Below, in pieces: positions 31,900 through 39,688 of a stretch of 62,874 nucleotides of DNA. The stretch lies in contig JAKVKH010000022.1 in assembly GCA_022486625.1 (NCBI GenBank), positions 1 to 62,874 of the forward strand, read 5' to 3'. The notes under the pieces were generated by a model. It saw nothing but the letters and a program-made list of their open reading frames with translations. It searched no databases and was not told the DNA's origin. Positions within the stretch are counted from its first letter, which is position 1. Every line of letters starts with the position of its first letter. The position numbers and the translations under genes are program-made. Source of the DNA: Butyrivibrio sp. (GTDB lineage: Bacteria; Bacillota; Clostridia; Lachnospirales; Lachnospiraceae).

Positions 31900-32871
31900 T
31901 CTGCCCGCTTTATCCTTCAGCTGCTGACGCATCTTACGATATTCCATAATCGGCAGATCCCCCTGGATCAGAATATCTCCGCAGTTAAGCTCACTCTTTT
32001 TCGGAAGCTGTGTCAGGACAACTCTTCTGTCCTGATGCAGAATGATGCGGTCTGCAATATTTCCGAGTCCGTTCATCAGCTGCGTTGCAACGGGCGCGGT
32101 CATGAATCCGTGGTAAAAGCGCATATAGATCATGGTGTTTTCTTCATCCACCGGTGCAAAAACCGCCATGATTCTGACCTTCGGCGCAACCACGTTCTGC
32201 CAGATGTTCGGCATCTGCAGCTGCAGATGGAACAGTTTCTCATAATCCTTTATTTCTGCCGGTTTCTCCGGTGTCTGGCCTTCATCTGATACATTCTTTA
32301 CATAAAACGTCATCCGCGTATCATCCCACTTTACAACAGGCCCATTGACCAACGTCTTGTTGCCACGCCCGATCGTCGTCCCGTGTACAAACGGCAGATG
32401 CACGACATCAAGCTGATTCTCAATTGCACGGCTGTAATGTACATTCCAGTTCTCATGAAATTCGCCATAAGCAAATCCGTCCTTCAGATCATCGAAGAAA
32501 GGAATCTCCGGAAGCTCCGTCCGCGCATCCCCGTACCAGAGCCAGATCAGCCCGTATTGTTCACGCACTTCATAACCGGTCACCTGATAACGATCCGGAA
32601 CCACAGCTTTTCTGCCATTGGCCGGAATGTACATGACCTTCCCGTCAGCGCGGTACTCAAAGCCATGGAACGGACACATGACATGATCATAGATTATTTT
32701 TCCCGCTGCAAGCGACGCACCTCTGTGACAGCATCTGTCTGCAATGCAGGCAACGCTCCCATCCTCTTTTCTCCACAGCACCAGTTTCTGTGACATTCTG
32801 GTTACGCCGACCGGTTTTCCCGGTCTTACCTCTTTGGCTGAAAGAATTGCATACCACTGCTCTCTGATCAT
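31894..32871 (-). CDS. Rieske non-heme iron oxygenase
   Basis: A 325-residue Rieske oxygenase alpha subunit. The Rieske cluster motif is intact: Cys47-x-His49 and Cys66-x2-His69. The mononuclear iron site follows in NQLDVVHLPFVH (Asp155, His158, His163). Such enzymes oxidise or demethylate small substrates using O2 and electrons from a reductase; no reductase gene is adjacent and the substrate is unknown. The ATG is seven bases after AGGAGG; an upstream TTG two codons earlier lacks good spacing. It is last in an apparent operon with a CPBP protease and a DUF3783 protein. An O2-using enzyme in an apparent anaerobe is unexpected. Confidence 0.85.
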   Translation of the reverse strand: MIREQWYAILSAKEVRPGKPVGVTRMSQKLVLWRKEDGSVACIADRCCHRGASLAAGKIIYDHVMCPFHGFEYRADGKVMYIPANGRKAVVPDRYQVTGYEVREQYGLIWLWYGDARTELPEIPFFDDLKDGFAYGEFHENWNVHYSRAIENQLDVVHLPFVHGTTIGRGNKTLVNGPVVKWDDTRMTFYVKNVSDEGQTPEKPAEIKDYEKLFHLQLQMPNIWQNVVAPKVRIMAVFAPVDEENTMIYMRFYHGFMTAPVATQLMNGLGNIADRIILHQDRRVVLTQLPKKSELNCGDILIQGDLPIMEYRKMRQQLKDKAGRL

Positions 32872-32885
32872 CCGCAAACCTCCTG

Positions 32886-33293
32886 TCAGGGGTTCTTTCT
32901 GCTCCTCATTTCTTCAAACTGTCTCTTTTCCATTTCCATATTCACGTAGAGCTTCTGCAGATTCCACGTGCGGTTCGTCGGTGTCACGACTGCCTTGTAG
33001 GTAATTCCCGCTTTCACTTCCCTCAGTTTTGCAAGGAAACGGTCGAAATGTTTTTCTGTCAGCTCACTGAAGATCAGAAGGCTGTCCGTACCGTCTGCCG
33101 ATGCCCCTTCCAGCGCGTCAGTCTCTTCCTGTGCTGTTTTTCCTTCACCGGAAGTTCCTTTCAGAATCTCTTCCAGCGTCTGATTCATCTGTCGCTGCGA
33201 AACCTCCTGCACGCGGATCTTCATTTCTGCTGCAGTTTTTCTGATCACATCCATCTGTGCCTGTGAACAGGCAATTGTCAGTACTTTTTCCAT
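32886..33293 (-). CDS. DUF3783 domain protein
   Basis: A 135-residue soluble protein. The C-terminal half is DUF3783-like: SLLIFSELTEKHFDRFLAKL followed by ITYKAVVTPTNRTWNL, the pattern I associate with this domain. The N-terminal half is predicted as an alpha/beta unit with a Gln-rich helix and an acidic loop. Function unknown. It lies 14 bases before the Rieske gene and 45 bases after the CPBP gene, with an AGAGGA binding site, so it is probably co-expressed with both. Confidence 0.75.
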   Translation of the reverse strand: MEKVLTIACSQAQMDVIRKTAAEMKIRVQEVSQRQMNQTLEEILKGTSGEGKTAQEETDALEGASADGTDSLLIFSELTEKHFDRFLAKLREVKAGITYKAVVTPTNRTWNLQKLYVNMEMEKRQFEEMRSRKNP

Positions 33294-33338
33294 CGGTATC
33301 CTCTTATTGTTCCTATTGCGAGTCTTTATTATGCGTCT

Positions 33339-34226
33339 TCATTCTGCATCATGCGCCTGTCCCGATCTGAGCCAGCAGATACAGGCCAGAAGAGCAGCCG
33401 GAATAATCGCAATCACACCGGCAATCGTCGGTCCGAGAAGATAGCCTGTCGTCCCTGCCTGCATGAAATACAGTCCTGCCCCTGCAAGCGCATTCAATGT
33501 GCCATGCCCCAATGCCGGCACCCATATACACCTGCTCTTATCATACAGAAAAGACAGCAGAATGCCAATCACCGTTGTAAACAAAATCATTCCGAATGCC
33601 CCTGTAAAAGGAGCTCCCGGATACCCTGTTCCATATTCGTATCCCTTTAAAAAGATCAGCGGCCAGTGCCATACACCCCAGATCACGCCGCATAGGATCA
33701 GCGCCTTCCGCCTGCCGACATGTACTTTCAACGCCGGAACCAGATACCCCCGCCATCCGGTTTCTTCTCCGATTGCAGCAAAGGTATTGATCATCGGACC
33801 ATAAATGCTCCCGGTCAGGATCTGCAGAAGCACGATCTGCGTTACCGATATTCCCTTCAGATCCGTCCCCTCCGGTATCATCGCTGCAAACCAGGATGCC
33901 TCCGGACTGAACTGCTGTGGAAACAACAGAAAATAGAACGCTGTGCAGATAAAAATAAGCGCAGCCATTCCTGGCCATGCAAGCAGAAACCACTTCCAGT
34001 TCTTTTTAAAAACAGGCTTCCAGTGCACACCGGTCTTCGCTTCTCGAAGTCCTTTATGAACAATCCATACCGCGATCAGCGGTGCATACATGCAAACCGC
34101 CACAAGTGCCGTATACATCACCTGATTTTTTGAAAAAATAGCTGTAAACTGCAACGCCCACGCAATTCCAAACGTAAGTACCAGAAAAAGACAAATCGAC
34201 TTTTTATCTGTTCTCATCCCCGCCAT
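33339..34226 (-). CDS. CPBP family intramembrane metalloprotease
   Basis: A 295-residue membrane protein with about eight helices and the CPBP (CAAX-like) protease motifs: EETGWRG (Glu154, Glu155, Arg159), WGVWHWP (His187) and GHGTLNA near the C-terminus. In bacteria these enzymes process peptides or confer self-immunity to bacteriocins; the target here is unknown. I use the second in-frame ATG, which has GGAG nine bases upstream, but a start five codons earlier or three later is possible. It appears to be first in the operon with DUF3783 and Rieske genes. Confidence 0.85.
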   Translation of the reverse strand: MAGMRTDKKSICLFLVLTFGIAWALQFTAIFSKNQVMYTALVAVCMYAPLIAVWIVHKGLREAKTGVHWKPVFKKNWKWFLLAWPGMAALIFICTAFYFLLFPQQFSPEASWFAAMIPEGTDLKGISVTQIVLLQILTGSIYGPMINTFAAIGEETGWRGYLVPALKVHVGRRKALILCGVIWGVWHWPLIFLKGYEYGTGYPGAPFTGAFGMILFTTVIGILLSFLYDKSRCIWVPALGHGTLNALAGAGLYFMQAGTTGYLLGPTIAGVIAIIPAALLACICWLRSGQAHDAE

Positions 34227-34264
34227 GACCCCTTTCTCCATACAATATCCAGATTCAGTATATC

Positions 34265-34293
34265 AAAAAAAGAGGCCATAATAAATGGCCTCT
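34265..34293 (-). terminator. intrinsic terminator of the ECF sigma operon
   Basis: A perfect 9-bp stem (AGAGGCCAT/ATGGCCTCT) with a five-base loop runs into seven T on the minus strand, eight bases after the last gene of the operon. Confidence 0.9.
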
Positions 34294-34301
34294 CTGTTCT
34301 G

Positions 34302-34625
34302 TCAGAAACGTACCTGTTCCGCATACTGCATGATCATTTCCGCGCCTGCCATCGTCATGGCAAATATCGTAAGCAGAATCATCATGACTACGGAAGCCGG
34401 ATCATACGTAAACTGTACCTGTTTATTCATATTCGCAACCAGAATCTCAAGTCCCAGCAGAATGAATATCACGGGCCACCATGAGAAAATCATCAAATAG
34501 GTAAAAGAAGGTACGAACAGGTGAACTCCGAACAGTATCCCTGCCAGGATCAGTGCACATCCCAGTGTAACTGTACCGACACGGTGAATTCTGACACTTC
34601 CCTTATTATTTTCTGTCTGTTCCAT
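34302..34625 (-). CDS. small three-helix membrane protein, LiaI/LiaF-like N-terminus
   Basis: A 107-residue membrane protein with three helices (LGCALILAGILFGVHLF, YLMIFSWWPVIFILLGLEIL, VVMMILLTIFAMTMAGAEMI). The GTVTLGCALILAGILFGV and WWPVIFILLGLEIL pair is the signature of LiaI-LiaF-like transmembrane units, which sense or answer envelope stress. It overlaps the upstream gene by 20 bases and ends at a strong terminator, so it closes the four-gene ECF operon. GGAGAAGAGGATA precedes the ATG. Confidence 0.8.
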   Translation of the reverse strand: MEQTENNKGSVRIHRVGTVTLGCALILAGILFGVHLFVPSFTYLMIFSWWPVIFILLGLEILVANMNKQVQFTYDPASVVMMILLTIFAMTMAGAEMIMQYAEQVRF

Positions 34626-35169
34626 TATCCTCTTCTCCTTCCCCTGTCTCTTCGATCTCTTTCTTTTTCCCTTTGATCATATGAATTCCCAGTACGATAA
34701 TCGCAATGCTGATGACGAGCTTGGGCAGAATGTCATTAATTCCGTAGATCACTCCGGAGATATATTCCGGCAGCTGCAGATAATTCCTGATAAATCTGAA
34801 GATTACACCCTCCCAGAGCAGTACTGCGCCAAGGAAAATCAGTACGCAGGCAATTGCCTTTCTGTAAAATCCCGTAAGTTCCCTGCCTTTTTCGATATCG
34901 CTTCTGTGCAGCAGATAATCATCCTGCACCCGGGCAAATTCCTCATCACTAAGGCTCGCGAGATTATGTACATGAAAAAAACTGTAGAACCAGATCACTA
35001 CAGAAATCAGCACGCCGATACTCAGCTGCAGCATGTCCGCAATCGCCATCATCAGCATGAAAATACTCATCAGGCTGACGCCCATCTTCATGAACCCCAT
35101 ATACATTTCACCTGCACCCGGAAAAAGAGAGCAGCAGAATAATAAAAATCCATTTCTTTTTTTCGTCAT
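34606..35169 (-). CDS. membrane protein with TM2-like start, ECF operon
   Basis: A 187-residue membrane protein. The N-terminal pair of helices (residues about 8-60, LLFCCSLFPGAGEMYMGFMK) has the GxGxxYxG turn typical of TM2 domains. A charged cytoplasmic loop (SDEEFARVQDDYLLHRSDIEKG) leads to two more helices near 107-125 and 145-165, then an acidic tail. Function unknown. Four-base overlaps with both the anti-sigma-like gene upstream (ATGA) and a longer overlap with the LiaF-like gene downstream show tight operon coupling. Confidence 0.8.
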   Translation of the reverse strand: MTKKRNGFLLFCCSLFPGAGEMYMGFMKMGVSLMSIFMLMMAIADMLQLSIGVLISVVIWFYSFFHVHNLASLSDEEFARVQDDYLLHRSDIEKGRELTGFYRKAIACVLIFLGAVLLWEGVIFRFIRNYLQLPEYISGVIYGINDILPKLVISIAIIVLGIHMIKGKKKEIEETGEGEEDNGTDRK

Positions 35170-35582
35170 CTGTTTATATCCTCCTTCGAAAAACGTATTT
35201 CGTTTCCACTTTGCATCATCTGATCTGTTACACTGTCCAGATGCTCATATAAAGACCCTGACAGGCGTTTTAATATTCCATCGCCATCCCTGTGATCCTG
35301 CTGTTCCTGCCGCGGCACACTGTCCTTCATCTGATGAAGGCGCTCTGCAGAGGGCGTGGTAAAGATAACCAGAATCGCTGCCGCAGCTGCGGCCGAAATT
35401 TTCAGCGCATACAGTGAAAATTCTCTGCGGCTGCGCTTTATGCGCCGTTCCATACGATACGTACCAATCTTCTGAAGTGTTTCCGCTTCCAGATATTCCG
35501 GCGGGTTAAAAACCTTATCCGTTTCTGTCTCTGCAATCAGCTTCTCCAGTTCTTCATCCGATAAATACTCTTCTCTCTTCAT
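35166..35582 (-). CDS. putative anti-sigma factor (single-pass membrane protein)
   Basis: A 138-residue protein with a cytoplasmic N-terminal segment (about 1-55, with LSDEELEKLIAETE), one membrane helix (about 57-78, LYALKISAAAAAAILVIFTT) and an extracytoplasmic tail. Position directly behind an ECF sigma gene, with a four-base overlap, and this topology are those of anti-sigma factors that hold the sigma factor at the membrane. The HxxxCxxC zinc motif of classical anti-sigma domains is absent, so the interaction mode would differ. Function is inference from context. Confidence 0.65.
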   Translation of the reverse strand: MKREEYLSDEELEKLIAETETDKVFNPPEYLEAETLQKIGTYRMERRIKRSRREFSLYALKISAAAAAAILVIFTTPSAERLHQMKDSVPRQEQQDHRDGDGILKRLSGSLYEHLDSVTDQMMQSGNEIRFSKEDINR

Positions 35583-36085
35583 CCTGTGCCCTCCTTTCTG
35601 TATATCTCACGCAGCATGTCCCGTGCCCGGTAAATCTGTGTCTGTACTGTCTTTACACTGATCTTTTTCACCAGGGCAATTTCTTCCGCTTTCTTCTCTT
35701 CGCAGAAATACATCCGTGCAACTTCACTGTATGGTTCTTTCAGACTTCTGCACCGCGCGTCCAGCTTCTGTCTGACTTCCCGCTCCATGTAAATCTGCTC
35801 CGGAGAATGATCCGGTGCCTCACTGGATTCGAGCAGTTCATCCTCTGTCGGAACCATTCTTCTTGCCGCCTCCCTGTTATAATCGATACATTTGTTGGCT
35901 GCAATCCGGCAGATCCACGCTTTCGCATTTTCGCCATCGAACTGATTTCTGCTCCGATACCCTGCAAGAAATGTTTCCTGGGCGAGGTCCTGCGCAGCAA
36001 AATAATCGCCTGTGAGTTTCACACAGATTCCGAATACCAGTTTCTGATATTCATGAACGATCTGCGTAAAATTTTCGTCATTCAC
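35579..36085 (-). CDS. ECF-type RNA polymerase sigma factor
   Basis: A 168-residue extracytoplasmic-function sigma factor. Region 2 is seen in YFAAQDLAQETFLAGYRSRN (core binding and -10 recognition), a short linker with MVPTEDELLESSEAPDH follows, and region 4 is the helix-turn-helix VKKISVKTVQTQIYRARDML (-35 recognition). The start is GTG, because an in-frame stop lies four codons before it; AGGAGG is about 12 bases upstream, a long spacing. First of four overlapping genes with an anti-sigma-like protein and two membrane proteins, suggesting envelope-stress control. Confidence 0.9.
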   Translation of the reverse strand: MNDENFTQIVHEYQKLVFGICVKLTGDYFAAQDLAQETFLAGYRSRNQFDGENAKAWICRIAANKCIDYNREAARRMVPTEDELLESSEAPDHSPEQIYMEREVRQKLDARCRSLKEPYSEVARMYFCEEKKAEEIALVKKISVKTVQTQIYRARDMLREIYRKEGTG

Positions 36086-36180
36086 TTTTGCTGCTCACCT
36101 CCTGTCTTACTGTCTTCATCATATAAAACGAAACAGGAATCCTTTTTTCTTCAGATTTCGAAAAATTTTTTCAAAAAAGT

Positions 36181-36885
36181 TCAGAACAGCCAGTATATGC
36201 TTTCTTCTGTAATTGTCATGCCGATTTTTCTCTGCAGATTCATGGATTTTTCATTCCATACCTCAATCTGCCCGTAGGGAATCAGTTTCTGTGAACGTAC
36301 TTTACGAATCATGAACCGTTCCAGGTCAAGTCCATAGCCATGCCTGCGCTGTTCCGGAAAAACTTCCAGCAGACCGATACTTCCTTCTGTGTGCATGCCG
36401 ATAAATCCGGCCATCTTCTGATCCTGTGTCCGTCCAATGTACAGATTATGCAGTGCATGAATCTGCATAATTTCTTCCTTCTCCAGCCTTTTATAGGTAT
36501 CTGCGATAATATCCAGCTCTTCCGCTGAAGGTTCGATAATGATGAGATCTCCCTGTGCTTTATCCGGTTCCTCCTGTTGCAGCCAGACCGCCTGTCTGCA
36601 TTCCATAACCGTTTCGAACCCGTACCTGCTCCTGCAGTATTCTGCCAGTTCCTTCTGCCACAGTTCCATCAGTTCATAATGTGCCGTTTCGTGCTGCCGG
36701 AGCCAGAATTTTCCCTTTTCAATGTCTTCCGTGCACAGCATATATGCACCGCTTTGCGTATCTCTCAGAAATATTCCGTCTTCCTCTTTATTATAAATCT
36801 GCGCTGTCCCGCGTCTTAATACCTGCATAATCCCGGCCAATGCCGCATTTTCCTCATTTAACGGTGTTTCTTTTCTCCAGTTCAT
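36181..36885 (-). CDS. GNAT family N-acetyltransferase
   Basis: A 234-residue protein whose C-terminal 130 residues form a GNAT acetyltransferase: acetyl-CoA loop LLEVFPEQRRHGYGLDLERF (Q/R-x-x-G-x-G type) and the final strand-helix IPYGQIEVWNEKSMNLQRKIG, where the Asn and Ser contact CoA in relatives. The N-terminal 100 residues are family specific. The acceptor is unknown. AAAGGA precedes the ATG. It stands between the ECF operon and the MerR gene, apparently as a single gene. A short, partly matching fragment occurs at 11.9 kb. Confidence 0.8.
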   Translation of the reverse strand: MNWRKETPLNEENAALAGIMQVLRRGTAQIYNKEEDGIFLRDTQSGAYMLCTEDIEKGKFWLRQHETAHYELMELWQKELAEYCRSRYGFETVMECRQAVWLQQEEPDKAQGDLIIIEPSAEELDIIADTYKRLEKEEIMQIHALHNLYIGRTQDQKMAGFIGMHTEGSIGLLEVFPEQRRHGYGLDLERFMIRKVRSQKLIPYGQIEVWNEKSMNLQRKIGMTITEESIYWLF

Positions 36886-36995
36886 TTTGTGTTTCCTTTC
36901 GTTTACATATACCGGCTTCTTATCCGCGTTTCAATCATTATACGTCCCCGTATCACAATTTCGAACATATATTTTTCAAAGCGTATAAAATGATA

Positions 36996-37026
36996 TTGAC
37001 TCTGACGCAGCGTCATGGTTTATGGT
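36996..37026 (+). promoter_or_regulatory. MerR-type promoter with 19-bp spacer and central palindrome
   Basis: TTGACT and TATGGT are 19 bases apart, the overlong spacer that MerR proteins correct by twisting DNA. The spacer holds the perfect palindrome TGACGCAGCGTCA (37003-37015). It lies 35 bases before the MerR-TipAS gene, implying autoactivation. Confidence 0.8.
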
Positions 37027-37060
37027 GTAATTACCAAAGGCGACAGGAAAGGAACACATT

Positions 37061-37795
37061 ATGATGAAAACAGTAAATGAAGTCAGCAGACTGACAGGCG
37101 TGAGTATACGCACGCTCCACTACTATCACACCATCGGATTACTTCATCCGTCCAGTATTACAGATGCAGGCTACCGGCTGTATGACGATACGGCCCTTGA
37201 ACGGCTGCAGCAGATCCTGTTGTTTCGCGAGCTTGAGTTTCCCCTGCGTGAAATCCGGACCATTCTGGAAAGCAGGGATTTTGACAGAAACAAAGCACTG
37301 GAGCAGCAGATTACTCTTCTGACACTGAAAAAAGAGCATCTGGAAAATCTGATCACCTTCGCCCGTGGAATACAGATGACAGGAGTAAAAAATATGAATT
37401 TTGATGCATTTGACACAAAAAAGATTGATGAATACACAGAAAGAGCAAAGAAACAGTGGGGAAATACTCCCGCTTACCACGAATTTGAAGAAAAATCCAA
37501 AGAAAGGAGCAGGGAAGACACACAGAGGATAAATAAGGGCCTGATGGATCTCTTCCGGAAATTCGGAATGATCAGAGAACAGAGCCCCCTTTCCGATGAT
37601 GCCGGGGCTCTGGTAAAAGAACTGCAGAATTATATTACGGATAATTTTTACACCTGTACGGATGAAATTCTGTCAGGTCTTGGAAAAATGTATGCTGACG
37701 GTGGAGAATTCACCGCGTCCATCGACAGCGCCGGCGGCTCCGGCACTGCCGTCTTTGCTGCTGCAGCAATTGCAGCATACTGCGGGCGTCACTGA
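37061..37795 (+). CDS. MerR family regulator with TipAS ligand-binding domain
   Basis: A 244-residue regulator. The N-terminal MerR winged helix reads TVNEVSRLTGVSIRTLHYYH then GLLHPSSITDAGYRLYDD (residues 3-42), followed by a dimerisation helix to about 105. Residues about 115-244 are a TipAS-type domain (DEYTERAKKQWGNTPAYHEF, then MDLFRKFGMIREQSP), which in TipAL and related proteins binds thiopeptide or other drugs. No transporter gene lies next to it, so its targets beyond itself are unknown. The 19-bp-spacer promoter upstream shows autoregulation. Its stop touches the bioA stop. Confidence 0.9.
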   Translation: MMKTVNEVSRLTGVSIRTLHYYHTIGLLHPSSITDAGYRLYDDTALERLQQILLFRELEFPLREIRTILESRDFDRNKALEQQITLLTLKKEHLENLITFARGIQMTGVKNMNFDAFDTKKIDEYTERAKKQWGNTPAYHEFEEKSKERSREDTQRINKGLMDLFRKFGMIREQSPLSDDAGALVKELQNYITDNFYTCTDEILSGLGKMYADGGEFTASIDSAGGSGTAVFAAAAIAAYCGRH

Positions 37796-38986
37796 TCAGC
37801 CACGCCTGAACCATTCTTTCATGGTATCCAGAATCTGCACCAGTTCCTGCTCTGTAATGATATAGGGTACCATGGCATACATGTAATTCAGGAACGGCCT
37901 TGCAAAAACGCCCCTGCTTCCTGCAAACTCCTTGAATCCGCGCAGTGTCCCGGGATCATATACTTCGATACAGACACAGCCTCCCATCATTCTGACCTCG
38001 CGGATCCGGGGATCCGCAAAGTCTTTCATCTCACGTGCTGTAATCTCCGCAATCCGTTGAATCTTATCCATGTAATGTTCTTTTTCAAACAGATCGATTG
38101 ATGCCAGTGCCACACTGCAGGCCAGCGCATTCCCCATAAAGGTGGGTCCATGCATCAGCGCATGTGTCGGATCGTCACTGTAAAATCCTTCATATACCAT
38201 TTTATTGGCCACTGTCACGGCATGTCCAAGGTATCCGCCTGTCAGTGCCTTTCCAAGACACAGAATATCAGGCTGCACCAGATCTGCCACAAAACGGTTG
38301 CCGGTTCTGCCGAATCCGGTAGCCACCTCATCAAAGATCAGCAGGACATGATGCTGACTGCACAGTTCCCTGGCCCGTTTAAGGAATGAAATGTCATACA
38401 TTCTCATCCCGCCTGCGCCCTGCAAAAGCGGCTCCACGATAAAACAGTTCAGCCGGTTCCCATGCTCCTCAAAGGCATGTTCAAGAGACTGCAGATCGGT
38501 ATCAATATGAAAGACATTCCTCTTTTCCCCGAATGCAAAATGATAGTCCTCATCATCGCCGACTTCCATCGCCTTGAAGGTATCTCCATGATAGGCATGC
38601 CGCAACGCAAGAATCTGATCACGGTGACTTCCCTGATTGGTACTGTATTGCAGCGCCATTTTCAGTGCGACTTCCACTGCCACGCTGCCGGAATCAGAAA
38701 AGAAGCAGTAATCCAGATCTCCGGGAAGCCACTTCTCCAGCTTCTCTGACAGCTTCAGCACCGGTTCATGTGTCAGTCCTCCCAGCATGACATGTGCAAA
38801 ATGATCAAGCTGCGCACGGATGGCATCATCCAGTACCGGATGATGATAGCCATGAATCACACTCCACCAGGAAGAAACTGAATCAATCATTCTGCCGTTT
38901 TCTGTATAAAGGTAAACACCCTTTGCATCCGTAACCTTAATCGGCGGCGCCATTGTTTTCATCTGTTCATATGGATACCAGATCAT
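37796..38986 (-). CDS. bioA: adenosylmethionine-8-amino-7-oxononanoate aminotransferase
   Basis: A 396-residue PLP enzyme (EC 2.6.1.62) that converts 8-amino-7-oxononanoate to 7,8-diaminononanoate in biotin synthesis. Signs are the N-terminal WYPYEQMKTMAPP, the SSWWSVIHGYHHP loop that marks BioA among class III aminotransferases, FFSDSGSVAVEVALKMA, the DE pair of LLIFDEVATGFGRTG (219-220) and the PLP lysine in CLGKALTGG (Lys246). Length is slightly short of E. coli BioA (429). It is last in the bioY-bioB-bioD-bioA operon, 18 bases after bioD. Confidence 0.95.
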   Translation of the reverse strand: MIWYPYEQMKTMAPPIKVTDAKGVYLYTENGRMIDSVSSWWSVIHGYHHPVLDDAIRAQLDHFAHVMLGGLTHEPVLKLSEKLEKWLPGDLDYCFFSDSGSVAVEVALKMALQYSTNQGSHRDQILALRHAYHGDTFKAMEVGDDEDYHFAFGEKRNVFHIDTDLQSLEHAFEEHGNRLNCFIVEPLLQGAGGMRMYDISFLKRARELCSQHHVLLIFDEVATGFGRTGNRFVADLVQPDILCLGKALTGGYLGHAVTVANKMVYEGFYSDDPTHALMHGPTFMGNALACSVALASIDLFEKEHYMDKIQRIAEITAREMKDFADPRIREVRMMGGCVCIEVYDPGTLRGFKEFAGSRGVFARPFLNYMYAMVPYIITEQELVQILDTMKEWFRRG

Positions 38987-39004
38987 TCCTCTGCCTCTTT
39001 TCTC

Positions 39005-39688
39005 CTATTCATAAAGTGCTGTCAGTTCAGACAGCTCCATATTCAGCTGCGTATCTCCGTCTGCCACACAGGCAAGAACCTTCAGCCCTGTCATATACTC
39101 GCACATTCTGAGGTTATCCTCTTCCATGATGTTGCCTCTGTGAAAATGATTAAAGATGATGCCTTTAACCGGAATATTCCGGGATTTCATATAAAACCAG
39201 GTCAACACCACCTGATTAATCGTCCCAAGACCGGCATCTGCAATCAGCAGACAGGAAAGATCCAGCATGGTGATGACATCTTCCAGCATAATCTTCTGCT
39301 CATCAAAACAGATCGGACACAGAATCCCCCCGCTGCCTTCCATGGTGACATAGTCATATTCTGCTGCAACCTTCTCAAATCCTGCCTTTACAACCTCCGG
39401 CTGTACCGGATTTCCTTCCAGTCTGGATGCCAGATGCGGTGAATAGGCATTCTCATACACATACGGACACATTTCTTCCGGCGGCTGTGAAATCCCGGAC
39501 ATATTCTTTACCCGGACAGCATCCCCGGGAACCAGACTTCCATCTTCTCTGCGGTCGTTTCCGCTCATGGCGGCCTTGTAATATGCTGCCTTTAAGCCGC
39601 TTTCCTGCAGTTTTTTAATCATCAGTCCTGTTACATATGTCTTCCCGATATCCGTTCCTGTTCCTGTAATAAAAAGATTCTTACTCAT
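39005..39688 (-). CDS. bioD: dethiobiotin synthase
   Basis: A 227-residue ATP-dependent enzyme (EC 6.3.3.3) closing the ureido ring of dethiobiotin. The P-loop is at the start (GTGTDIGKT, Lys16), followed by the substrate lysine region YYKAAMSGND and EGSGGILCPI, the family's EGAGG variant, and ADAGLGTINQVVLTW. The ATG overlaps the bioB stop by eight bases, and a longer frame upstream lies inside bioB. Cytosolic, third gene of the biotin operon. Confidence 0.95.
   Translation of the reverse strand: MSKNLFITGTGTDIGKTYVTGLMIKKLQESGLKAAYYKAAMSGNDRREDGSLVPGDAVRVKNMSGISQPPEEMCPYVYENAYSPHLASRLEGNPVQPEVVKAGFEKVAAEYDYVTMEGSGGILCPICFDEQKIMLEDVITMLDLSCLLIADAGLGTINQVVLTWFYMKSRNIPVKGIIFNHFHRGNIMEEDNLRMCEYMTGLKVLACVADGDTQLNMELSELTALYE

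Noticed and set aside
36150..36182. AT-only near-palindrome after the GNAT gene as a terminator
   Set aside because: The stem has almost no GC pairs; it may instead be part of the ECF operon promoter region, but no clear motif could be fixed.
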